Assembly: GCA_913057175.1 (NCBI GenBank)
Contig: CAJXNP010000003.1
Coordinates: 310,001 to 374,000 of the forward strand
Reading direction: 5' to 3'
DNA: 64,000 nt
Origin: an uncultured Cytophagales bacterium
GTDB lineage: Bacteria; Bacteroidota; Bacteroidia; Cytophagales; Cyclobacteriaceae
The notes under the pieces are model-generated. The model ran no database searches. It was not told where the DNA came from and saw nothing but the letters and a program-made list of their open reading frames with translations. Numbering within the stretch: the stretch's first letter is position 1; each line of letters starts with the position of its first letter. Below are positions 26,634-34,312 of this stretch, one piece after another. Both the position numbers and the translations under genes were made by a program.

Positions 26634-29309
26634 ATGGAAGTTTTCGACCTTAGAACGGAATACAAACACAACCCTATAGGTATTGGCACAACAAGCCCAA
26701 GGTTAAGCTGGAAATTAAAGTCAAAAGATAAGAATACAAAACAGGCGGCTTATCAAATTTTGGTTGCCAAACCTAATACGGAATTATCGTCTGAAGAAAA
26801 CTTTGTCTGGAATACCGGTAAAGTGGTTTCTGATCAATCCGTACATATTCCCTATGAAGGGCCAAAGCTACGGTCGGGACAAAGGTTGTACTGGAAGATC
26901 AAAGTTTGGGACAATTATGGAAATGTAGCTGAATCCGAAAAGCAGGCGTTTTGGGAAATGGGAATGCTAAATCCTGAAGAATGGGAGGCAGAATGGATTA
27001 CCTTGCCTTGGTCTGAAAACCCAAATGCATCATCTCCTTGCCCTTATTTCAGAAATGTGTTTTATGCCTATGAGCCAATTATTGAGGCTAGGATTTATGT
27101 ATCCGCCTTAGGACTCTACGAGCTGGAACTGAATGGTGAGAGAGTGGGTGATGAGTTATTTACACCCGGCTGGACAAACTATCATAAAAGGCTCCAATAC
27201 CAGGTTTATGATGTAACGAAAAATATAAAATTAGGAAAAAATGTTATTGGAGCAATCGTGGGTGATGGATGGTATAGAGGTCACTTTGGTTGGTGGGAAA
27301 ATAACCGGAATAATTATGGTGAAAGACTTGCATTATTGGTGCAATTGAAGCTGGTCTTTCGAGATGGATCGAAAATATTAATCAATTCTGACGACACATG
27401 GAAATCTAATACAGGCCCCCTCTTAAAATCTGACATATATAATGGCGAAACCTATGACGCCCGACTTGAGATGGAAGGTTGGTCAACTTCTTCATTTGAC
27501 GATTCTACCTGGGAAAATGTAAAAATATTAAACCATCCGAAAAATATCCTTGTCGAATCTGTTGGTGAAAAAGTAAAAAAGGTACTAAAAATTTCCCCAA
27601 AAAAATTGTTAACAACTCCAAAAGGGGAAAAAGTATTTGACTTAGGTCAAAACATGGTCGGATGGGTGAAATTAAAGGTTGCAGGGAAAGCAGGAGACAA
27701 GGTGACGTTGAAATTTGCTGAAGTGTTGGACAGCGATGGCAATTTCTACACCGAAAATCTGCGAAATATCGAATGTTCGGATCAATACATTTTAAAAGGA
27801 TATGGTGAAGAAACTTATGAGCCCCGTTTTACCTTCCATGGCTTTAGGTATGTCATGATACAAGGCTACCCTGCAGATTTAACACTTAATAGTATCAAAG
27901 GAGTTGTCATTCACTCTGATATGGATCAAACCGGTAAGTTCCGCTGCTCTGACCCATTAATTAACCAACTGCAAAACAACATAGAATGGGGACAACGGGG
28001 AAACTTTCTGGATGTTCCAACGGACTGTCCGCAAAGAGATGAGCGTTTGGGTTGGACTGGAGATGCACAGGTTTTTGCACCAACAGCCAGCTTCAACTTC
28101 CAAACTGCATCTTTTTTTACCAAATGGTTAAAGGATCTGGAATCTGAGCAACGGGAAGATGGAAGTGTACCCTGGGTAGTTCCCAATATTATTAAAGATG
28201 GTGGTGGTACCGGTTGGTCCGATGGCTTTGGGGCAACAGGATGGGCCGATGCAGCAGTAATCATACCCTGGACGTTATATCAATATTATGGAGATGTCAG
28301 GATACTAGAAGAACAGTTTTCCTCTATGAAAAACTGGATTGAGTATATGCGCAAACATGCCGGCGACTCTTTCATATTTAAATATGGGTTTCATTTTGGA
28401 GACTGGCTTTCGTTCGCGGAGTACCATTCTTACCAATATAATGCCCCTGACTATGGTTATGCCGGCGCTCATACAGATAAGGAGTTGATTGCAACAGCAT
28501 ACTTTTATTATTCCACATCTATTGTTGAAAAATCAGCCAGACTGATAGGTGAAAACAATTATGCCGATGAACTCCGATTGCTACTTCCCAAAATCAAACA
28601 AGCCTGGAACAATGAATTTACTACCAATGCCGGAAGGCTTGTTTCCAATACTCAAACAGCCTTTTCCCTGGCATTGGTATTCGATCTTATTTCCGACGAA
28701 AAAAAAGAAATGATAAGTAGGAGACTTGCTAAAGATGTCGAGCATTTTAGCCATTTAACGACAGGTTTTCTAGGTACGCCAATACTGAATTTTGCTTTGT
28801 CAGACTCCGGGAGAACGGATCTGGCATATTTACTATTAAAAAACAAAAGGTACCCCTCCTGGCTTTACCCAATTACAAAGGGCGCAACAACGATATGGGA
28901 GCGATGGGATGGAATTAAACCTGATGATACCTTTCAGACTGTTGGAATGAACAGTTTCAATCACTATGCTTACGGGGCAATAGGTGATTGGTTATACTCC
29001 AGATTAGCTGGTATCAGGATTGATCCAGATCAACCCGGATATAAAAATATCATCTTCACCCCATCTATCTCAACAGGCATTGAATTTGTAGAAGCAGGTA
29101 TCGAAACAATGTACGGCCTGGTATTTGTAAAATGGAAGATTGATGGAAACAAGGTGCGATACGACATTCAAATCCCACCGAATTGCACCGCTAAAATTAT
29201 GCTACCATCCTCGGAAAAGATTGAAATGGATGGCATGAAAATCAATAAAAGTGATCTCACCAATTTAGAAATTGGTTCTGGTAATCATACTGTTACCTGG
29301 CTAATATGA
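26634..29309 (+). CDS. GH78 alpha-L-rhamnosidase, cytoplasmic
   Basis: With the ATG at 26634, which follows an AAAGGA purine stretch and leaves 10 bases after the small membrane gene, the enzyme has 891 residues. An earlier in-frame ATG at 26601 would overlap that gene. Domains follow the GH78 order: N-terminal Bac_rhamnosid_N and beta-sandwich domains (LRTEYKHNPIGI, PRLSWKLKS, YVSALGLYELELNGERVGDELFTPGWTNY), then the alpha/alpha barrel with DVPTDCPQRDERLGWTGDAQVF (about 460-481), which holds the general acid region, and the C-terminal sandwich. No signal peptide is present, so it acts inside the cell on imported rhamnosylated oligomers, consistent with the permease ahead of it. Rhamnogalacturonan fragments are the likely substrate. 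Confidence 0.95.
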   Translation: MEVFDLRTEYKHNPIGIGTTSPRLSWKLKSKDKNTKQAAYQILVAKPNTELSSEENFVWNTGKVVSDQSVHIPYEGPKLRSGQRLYWKIKVWDNYGNVAESEKQAFWEMGMLNPEEWEAEWITLPWSENPNASSPCPYFRNVFYAYEPIIEARIYVSALGLYELELNGERVGDELFTPGWTNYHKRLQYQVYDVTKNIKLGKNVIGAIVGDGWYRGHFGWWENNRNNYGERLALLVQLKLVFRDGSKILINSDDTWKSNTGPLLKSDIYNGETYDARLEMEGWSTSSFDDSTWENVKILNHPKNILVESVGEKVKKVLKISPKKLLTTPKGEKVFDLGQNMVGWVKLKVAGKAGDKVTLKFAEVLDSDGNFYTENLRNIECSDQYILKGYGEETYEPRFTFHGFRYVMIQGYPADLTLNSIKGVVIHSDMDQTGKFRCSDPLINQLQNNIEWGQRGNFLDVPTDCPQRDERLGWTGDAQVFAPTASFNFQTASFFTKWLKDLESEQREDGSVPWVVPNIIKDGGGTGWSDGFGATGWADAAVIIPWTLYQYYGDVRILEEQFSSMKNWIEYMRKHAGDSFIFKYGFHFGDWLSFAEYHSYQYNAPDYGYAGAHTDKELIATAYFYYSTSIVEKSARLIGENNYADELRLLLPKIKQAWNNEFTTNAGRLVSNTQTAFSLALVFDLISDEKKEMISRRLAKDVEHFSHLTTGFLGTPILNFALSDSGRTDLAYLLLKNKRYPSWLYPITKGATTIWERWDGIKPDDTFQTVGMNSFNHYAYGAIGDWLYSRLAGIRIDPDQPGYKNIIFTPSISTGIEFVEAGIETMYGLVFVKWKIDGNKVRYDIQIPPNCTAKIMLPSSEKIEMDGMKINKSDLTNLEIGSGNHTVTWLI

Positions 29310-29333
29310 ATAGATATAAAGCATTTGATTTTC

Positions 29334-30119
29334 TCAGGATTTTTGAGCTATAATCAGCTCAATTTCATGTTCTTCAAAAACCTTCTTATCTTTTTTATTG
29401 ATGTCCTCATCTGTAATAATATAATCTATTAGTGAGAGCGCTCCAAGGCTGGCCAATGCGCTTTTACCGATTTTGGATGAGTCAGCTACCAGGTAGGTGA
29501 TATCAGCCGCATCAATCATTGCTTTCTTTACTACAATATCGCTCAAGCTGGGATAAGTCAAACCTGATTTCAATGAAATGCCAGCTGTTGCTAAAAATAA
29601 TTTCTGCACTGCCAGCCCTTTAAAAAAGTCGGCCGCTTTCTGGCCGGTCAAGGATAAGGTAGGTGGTTTAAACTCCCCACCAGTTACAATGATTTCAATA
29701 CCCGGCTCAGCACCGAGCATTAACGCAATATTTACTGCATTAGTAATAACAGTAAGATTTTTCATGCCTCTGAGCTTTTTGGCAATTTCTGTAGTCGTTG
29801 AACCCGAATCAAGAATAATTGTATCTCCACTTTCTATAAATTCCAGGCACTTTTCTGCAATCAATTCCTTCTTGTCCATGTTTTCCTGGTGCTCAAGAGA
29901 AAAACTTCTTACCTGATCTTCCACATTTTTTAGGAAAGCACCACCATGTTCCCTGACTATTAAATCATCATGCTCTAACTTTTCCAAATCTTGTCGAATG
30001 GTCACCTCGGTAACCTTAAATAGTTTGGCAAGGTTTGTAACCTTAGCAGAGCCGTCTTCGCGTAGGAGGTCCATTATTTTCTCACGCCGCTGGTTGGCCA
30101 TTAAATTTTCTAGTTTCAT
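29334..30119 (-). CDS. DeoR/GlpR-family transcriptional regulator
   Basis: The 261-residue protein has an N-terminal DeoR helix-turn-helix (about 10-65: NQRREKIMDLLREDGSAKV, VTEVTIRQDLEKLEHDDLIVREHGGAF) and a DeoRC sugar-phosphate-binding domain (about 80-235: GDTIILDSGSTTTEIAKKL, TVITNAVNIALML, VTGGEF, LFLATAGIS). DeoR proteins repress catabolic genes and are released by phosphorylated sugar intermediates. It converges on the GH78 gene with only 24 bases between stops. An ATG at Met7 (MANQRREK) is a possible alternative start. Targets are probably the permease-rhamnosidase operon and itself; a palindrome just upstream may be its own operator. The inducer could be a rhamnose- or uronate-derived phosphate, which is inference. 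Confidence 0.93.
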   Translation of the reverse strand: MKLENLMANQRREKIMDLLREDGSAKVTNLAKLFKVTEVTIRQDLEKLEHDDLIVREHGGAFLKNVEDQVRSFSLEHQENMDKKELIAEKCLEFIESGDTIILDSGSTTTEIAKKLRGMKNLTVITNAVNIALMLGAEPGIEIIVTGGEFKPPTLSLTGQKAADFFKGLAVQKLFLATAGISLKSGLTYPSLSDIVVKKAMIDAADITYLVADSSKIGKSALASLGALSLIDYIITDEDINKKDKKVFEEHEIELIIAQKS

Positions 30120-30133
30120 TTACTGAAGTTTAT

Positions 30134-30157
30134 AAACAAAAGTGATTCACTTTGTTT
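30134..30157. promoter_or_regulatory. Palindromic candidate operator upstream of the DeoR-type gene
   Basis: AGTGATTCACT at 30140-30150 is a perfect 11-base odd palindrome, framed by AAACAA (30134-30139) and TTGTTT (30152-30157). It ends about 15 bases from the regulator's start codon, where binding would block transcription. Autoregulation is inferred from the position. Confidence 0.5.
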
Positions 30158-30554
30158 GGAACAAATCGGCTATTCATTCTATTCTCATTCACTTTAATCC
30201 TCTTGTTGGTAAAAAATTGTGATTTTCATTCAATTAGAGTTTGAACCTTATGATTAATATTCATGATTCAAGGTTTAAAATTCAAAATAAACATTTCAAT
30301 TTACAATTGTTATGATAATTTTCATTTGATTTCTTTTTTGGACTATTTGGCTTTAGATTATTACAGTAAATTATAATGAAAAGCTATTGCTTAATTCTCA
30401 TATTGAGTAACAATCGTAAGATTATGGGGTCTAATAATTCCACCTTTATTGTTAACATCGTTCTTATACTGACCTTCATTATATCTATTATTGAACAGTT
30501 TTAATTTATTTCAAAATGGACTTACAATTTTTTCTAATGTATTTTAAAAGTGAA
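30158..30554. other. Gene-free spacer and probable left junction of the mobile element
   Basis: This very AT-rich stretch contains only a loose inverted repeat (AACCTT near 30245, AAGGTT near 30272). The left end of the integrative element should be here, but no copy of tRNA or right-flank sequence that could mark an attachment site was found by eye. Confidence 0.35.
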
Positions 30555-31250
30555 TTAATTCCGTTTATCTTTTGACTTGCGATCAAATGATATTACGTTA
30601 AGTATCTCTCTCAACCTACTTCTTACCCTATTTCCATAAGAACCCTCCAATTCACAGGCAGAAAGATTTGTCGTAACATGGGTTATAATTTTCGAATGGA
30701 TAAACATGTCATATCGGGATAAAAGGATCTCCGCCATGACATTGGTATCATTGCCATAATATTTAATATTTGATTCTACTCCCAGATCATCGAAACAATA
30801 GGTCTTGGGAAGAAGATCTCCTTCTTTTCTGTGGAAAGCTCCTTTGGAGTATTTGTTGATTATAGGATATCCTTCCTGGATGAATTCATAGGTGATGTCT
30901 CTACTGGATTTGATAAAAAACTGTTCTTTTGGTGAAAGAAAAAATCGCATGATGGTCATGAGACTTGTTTTGCCACAACCAACCGGGCCGGTGAGGAGAA
31001 TGCCTTTATGGAGATCGATGTTTTGAGATTCGGCATTTTTGGTGTCCTGGTAGAAATAGGTTAGGAGTTTGAAAATAATCGGTAGATCCTCCTGGTATAA
31101 TTTGAATTTTGGATTGAAATTGGCTTTACCTGCTTTTTCAATAAATTCGAGGCATTGGTCGAAGGCGAATTTAGAGGTGTTGAAGGAGGTGTCGAGCTTA
31201 ATTTTTGATTCTTCTAAAAAAGATTTAGGGGGAATATTATCGTTGGACAT
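30555..31250 (-). CDS. DnaC/IstB-type P-loop ATPase of the mobile element
   Basis: The 231-residue protein has a Walker A motif GPVGCGKTS at 88-96 and a Walker B-like segment TYCFDDLGVE, followed by sensor-like residues (THVTTNLSACELEGSYGNRVRSRLREI) that match the AAA+ DnaC / IstB group. Such proteins load helicases or support transposition and element replication. It is the last gene of the cassette, separated from the winged-helix gene by repeat copy A. The protein ends in a basic tail, FDRKSKDKRN. The role in element replication is inferred from the neighbours. Confidence 0.75.
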   Translation of the reverse strand: MSNDNIPPKSFLEESKIKLDTSFNTSKFAFDQCLEFIEKAGKANFNPKFKLYQEDLPIIFKLLTYFYQDTKNAESQNIDLHKGILLTGPVGCGKTSLMTIMRFFLSPKEQFFIKSSRDITYEFIQEGYPIINKYSKGAFHRKEGDLLPKTYCFDDLGVESNIKYYGNDTNVMAEILLSRYDMFIHSKIITHVTTNLSACELEGSYGNRVRSRLREILNVISFDRKSKDKRN

Positions 31251-31287
31251 TAGAATTTCATTTAAAAAGTGTGATTAGTATTTCTAT

Positions 31288-31482
31288 TGTCCTATGGCCG
31301 GACAGGCCCTTACTTTGCTCATACGCTCTTTCATGCCACACAACCTTTCGCGAATCTGTGATTTCTGTCTTGATACAGAAAGTAAGCAAAAGAATCCCCG
31401 CCTGCCGGACGGGCAAGAAGGAAAAACAATACTTCCTCGCACAGGCCCACCTGAAGCCCGCTGTTTTTCCAGGCCATCGCTC
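31288..31482. repeat. Structured repeat copy A (98-base constant head plus variable stem)
   Basis: Bases 31288-31385 are identical to 32733-32830 of copy B. The head contains two hairpins: TGTCC/GGACA (31288-31292 with 31300-31304) and TTTCTGT/ACAGAAA (31362-31368 with 31375-31381). The tail forms a 9-pair stem, GGAAAAACA (31420-31428) with TGTTTTTCC (31462-31470), followed by GGCCATCGCTC. Between head and tail stem this copy has an extra GC-rich partial palindrome (about 31397-31415) that copy B lacks. Short overlapping open frames in all directions are not genes. The copy lies 23 bases beyond the stop of the winged-helix gene. Confidence 0.9.
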
Positions 31483-31504
31483 ATGGTGTGCTTCGCACGG
31501 TTTT

Positions 31505-32239
31505 TTATAGTGGTTCATCATAGTTTTTGTTGTTATTAATGTGGAGGTGGTTGGGTTCAGCTGGTTGATGGTTCTTTGGATTAGAATATTTTCCGGAATT
31601 GAGGATCCAGTTAGTAGCAGCTGCTTGCCAGTCTTCCATTTGTTTGTTATTGCCTACTTTCCATCCGACTGATTTGAAGTAGTTGAAAAATTTCCGCGCC
31701 TCGAGCTCCGCATTTTTTTCTGTCTTCAATATATCTTTTAAAAGAGGGAACTGCGATTGAAAAAATAGTAACACTTCCTGTTCATTGGGAGGAAGGAAAT
31801 CACTTCCTTCTTTTTTTGAATTGACCTTTATCACATCTGATAAAGGTGTTCGTTCGCCTTTGCTTTTATTATTGTTTATATAGTTTATATTGTTTAATGA
31901 AGGTCTCACTGGCTTTATCAGCAGCTGTCCACCAGCTTTATCACTACCTTTATCAAATCTGTACAGGTAAACCTTGCTTCCTACCTGTGGATTATAAGAA
32001 GGATCGTACCGAATATAGCCCCATGAATGAAGTTCTTTCATGCACCTGGTGTAGGTGTTTACTGATCCGATTTTTGACATTATCATGATCTCAGATCTGG
32101 AAATTGAAATTGGATTTCGGAAGTGATTCATGTTCCAGGAATTAAAGAGGGCGAAGTAAAGGCTTACATGGTAAGGTGTAAGCCTTTCATCTTTCATGAC
32201 AAAATCCATAAATTGTAAAAAGTGCTTGATAAAATTCAT
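31505..32239 (-). CDS. Replication-type winged-helix protein of the mobile element
   Basis: The 244-residue protein opens with a winged-helix-like segment (about 10-85: FVMKDERLTPYHVSLYFALF, ISISRSEIMIMSKIGSVNTYTRCMKELHSWGYIRY) of the kind found in phage and plasmid replication organisers and DnaD-like proteins. A polar linker rich in Asn and Lys follows, and a helical C-terminal part (about 150-220, ARKFFNYFKSVGWKVGNNKQMEDWQAAATNWI) recalls DnaD/DnaB2 C-terminal domains. The pairing with a DnaC-type ATPase next door supports a replication role for the element. It follows the excisionase-like gene by 5 bases. The precise family is uncertain. Confidence 0.65.
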   Translation of the reverse strand: MNFIKHFLQFMDFVMKDERLTPYHVSLYFALFNSWNMNHFRNPISISRSEIMIMSKIGSVNTYTRCMKELHSWGYIRYDPSYNPQVGSKVYLYRFDKGSDKAGGQLLIKPVRPSLNNINYINNNKSKGERTPLSDVIKVNSKKEGSDFLPPNEQEVLLFFQSQFPLLKDILKTEKNAELEARKFFNYFKSVGWKVGNNKQMEDWQAAATNWILNSGKYSNPKNHQPAEPNHLHINNNKNYDEPL

Positions 32240-32244
32240 TCACG

Positions 32245-32532
32245 CTATCCTGGAAAAATATGATTTGATATTCTATTTTCAGAAAGCATTTTTTGAACAT
32301 CTTCATATTTGTAGAAGATCACTCCACCAATTTTAGAAAAAGGTAGGGTTCCGTTTACCCTGAGGTTTTGAAGTGTTCCAGGAGAGATTCCTAAAAACTC
32401 GCGGACCTCATAAGATTTTAACCATTTCTTCGTGACTTGTCCGGAACTTTCCTTTAGAAGTGTTTTTAATTCTTCTAATAATTCGATCTTGAAATCTCGC
32501 AGATCGTCAGTTGTAATAATTGTAGCTGGCAT
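32245..32532 (-). CDS. Excisionase-like helix-turn-helix protein
   Basis: With the ATG at 32532 the protein has 95 residues (MPATIITTDDLRDFK...); an ATG at 32556 would add 8. It has an N-terminal helical segment and a MerR/excisionase-type HTH (LKSYEVREFLGISPGTLQNLRVNGTLPFSKIGGVIFYKYEDVQ in overlapping parts, about 40-85), the HTH_17 pattern common in Bacteroidota conjugative and mobilisable elements. It probably helps excision or controls the downstream replication genes, which start 5 bases after its stop. It is separated from the RteC gene by repeat copy B. Confidence 0.85.
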   Translation of the reverse strand: MPATIITTDDLRDFKIELLEELKTLLKESSGQVTKKWLKSYEVREFLGISPGTLQNLRVNGTLPFSKIGGVIFYKYEDVQKMLSENRISNHIFPG

Positions 32533-32556
32533 AATATTTAGTTTAATTTGATTCAA

Positions 32557-32732
32557 GACAAATCACGACAGGAAATGAATATCAAAACAGTTGCAGGGGT
32601 TGCAGGACCCTTTGTAAGAGGTTGGTTTTGAGTAGGATATGAGTTTAAAAAATATTAATTCATTGAGCGGTAGAAGACCGAATCAGACATGTCAATTATA
32701 TTTGCTTGCAATAGTTACGTTCCTTCATTTAA
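32557..32732. other. Spacer upstream of the excisionase-like gene
   Basis: This is the leader between repeat copy B and the HTH gene. It should contain that operon's promoter. No clear consensus box or open frame was seen. Confidence 0.35.
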
Positions 32733-32905
32733 TGTCCTATGGCCGGACAGGCCCTTACTTTGCTCATACGCTCTTTCATGCCACACAACCTTTCGCGAAT
32801 CTGTGATTTCTGTCTTGATACAGAAAGTAAACAAAGAAATCAAGACAAAACGATGCTTCTACACACATGCCTACACACCCCCGCCGTTTTGTCTGGCCAG
32901 CGCTC
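32733..32905. repeat. Structured repeat copy B (98-base constant head plus variable stem)
   Basis: The first 98 bases equal those of copy A at 31288-31385. The tail stem is GACAAAACG (32844-32852) with CGTTTTGTC (32885-32893), 9 perfect pairs, followed by TGGCCAGCGCTC. Against copy A, pairs 2, 3 and 9 are changed on both sides, so pairing is kept while sequence is not. Copy B lacks the GC-rich insert found in A. It ends 7 bases beyond the stop of the RteC gene, a placement parallel to copy A. Confidence 0.9.
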
Positions 32906-32911
32906 TTAAAA

Positions 32912-34114
32912 TTAATTTTTACGGACTTGGTTTAGTATATTGATGATGAGATCTTTTATAGTTTCTCTGGTTGAATCTTCAATATTATAAAATTTGGATC
33001 TCATGCTTTCAACAGAAATGTTTTCAGCTCTTTTTGTTTGGGTTCCCATTGAGATGAATTTTAAGACCTCCCTATGATTTTTATTGATAATAATTCCTGT
33101 GTCAAAAAAAAGCCTTACAAGGTATGCTAATTGCGATACAGACAAACTGGTTAATACTTTAAAATCATTGTGAATCGGCTCTTTCCTTTTAAAAGGGATG
33201 TTTAGAGAAAGTTGATTTCTTTTCTCAAGAAAGTACATTTCTTCATCCAGCCATTCCAATAAAGCATCCTTTATCGATATACATTTCGGTTTATAAGCGA
33301 ATCCAGGTTTCACATGGTCCTGGTTCAGTGTTTTAATGAAATAGGCAAGTTTCTCTATCTGGCCACAAAGTGAATCCTCCTTTAGATATAGATCTTTGAA
33401 GTTAGATGTGCAGTAATTAAAAAATTTGAAGGAGTTGTAATTAAGATATATCATTCCACAACACACTTTCTCATCAATACTTTTATCCGTTGAATTGTTG
33501 AATGAAATATCTACTAATTCCTTCAACATCGTTTTCAAATAGATTAATTTTCTGAATGAGATGCATTCTTCATTCCGTGAAATAATGAGCTTTTCAAAAG
33601 GATGAAATACTACTTTATTCAATTCCTGAGAGATCCCTTGTTCCTTTAACTCCCTTTTTAATATTGGTAACTCTTCTTTGAAATCACGTACAGCTATGAT
33701 CATGTAACTGCGGGGAATTTTAGCTTTCAGGCTGAAATATTGTGAGAAGTGCTTTTCGATATAGGTGAGTAAATCTTCTAATTGGACATAAATGATCTTA
33801 TAGAGATTTACCGGGTTAATTTCATCACTTGTAGAATAAATTTTCAAAGCTTCTTCCGGAGAAATGTATTGTAGAAGATGATCTGTTAAGCGAATTAATT
33901 CCTGTTGGTGACATTGAATATATTGCTCAAACTGTTTTTCCCTTTTAATGCTGAATAATTTATTTTTGAATAACAGTTTTATTCTATTTACTTCTGATTG
34001 AACCTTCGTGCACCATTTTTCAAATTGTTGGTTTGATAGGGGGTGATTTTTAAGGTTGTCAGGAGCTAAATCGTGATGGATTAATGCATCCAGTACTTCT
34101 AATTCGTATTTCAA
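32912..34114 (-). CDS. RteC-like regulatory protein
   Basis: The 400-residue protein matches the RteC layout of Bacteroides conjugative transposons: a long helical N-terminus (KWCTKVQSEVNRIKLLFKNK), the central YFSLKAKIPRSYMIIAVRDFKEEL segment, and a C-terminal winged-helix-like part ending the family motif (SVSQLAYLVRLFFDTGIIINKNHREVLKFIS, then QTKRAENISVESMRSKFYN; given here in parts). In CTnDOT RteC activates excision genes in response to a two-component system. No RteA/RteB partner is visible here. It precedes the excisionase-like gene, so control of excision is the likely role. It is separated from the integrase gene by about 200 bases. Confidence 0.85.
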   Translation of the reverse strand: MKYELEVLDALIHHDLAPDNLKNHPLSNQQFEKWCTKVQSEVNRIKLLFKNKLFSIKREKQFEQYIQCHQQELIRLTDHLLQYISPEEALKIYSTSDEINPVNLYKIIYVQLEDLLTYIEKHFSQYFSLKAKIPRSYMIIAVRDFKEELPILKRELKEQGISQELNKVVFHPFEKLIISRNEECISFRKLIYLKTMLKELVDISFNNSTDKSIDEKVCCGMIYLNYNSFKFFNYCTSNFKDLYLKEDSLCGQIEKLAYFIKTLNQDHVKPGFAYKPKCISIKDALLEWLDEEMYFLEKRNQLSLNIPFKRKEPIHNDFKVLTSLSVSQLAYLVRLFFDTGIIINKNHREVLKFISMGTQTKRAENISVESMRSKFYNIEDSTRETIKDLIINILNQVRKN

Positions 34115-34312
34115 TTACTAGGGTTTTGGTCTAAAAAGTGAGCTTAATTAATGGTTAAAAAATGATATAACCCCCTCCAATTCTATTCCTCAAACTCCGC
34201 AAATGATAAGCAAATCGTTGAAAATCCAACCAAATATAATTGAAATAGTAAAATGTACAAATTCAAACAGTGAAAAATATGTTAATATTATTGAAATGTT
34301 ATTTCTAATTTT

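Noticed and set aside
31258-31539. Several overlapping open frames of 66-87 codons on both strands
   Set aside because: They lie within repeat copy A, change with the repeat's variable part, and have no protein-like conservation between copies A and B beyond the shared DNA.
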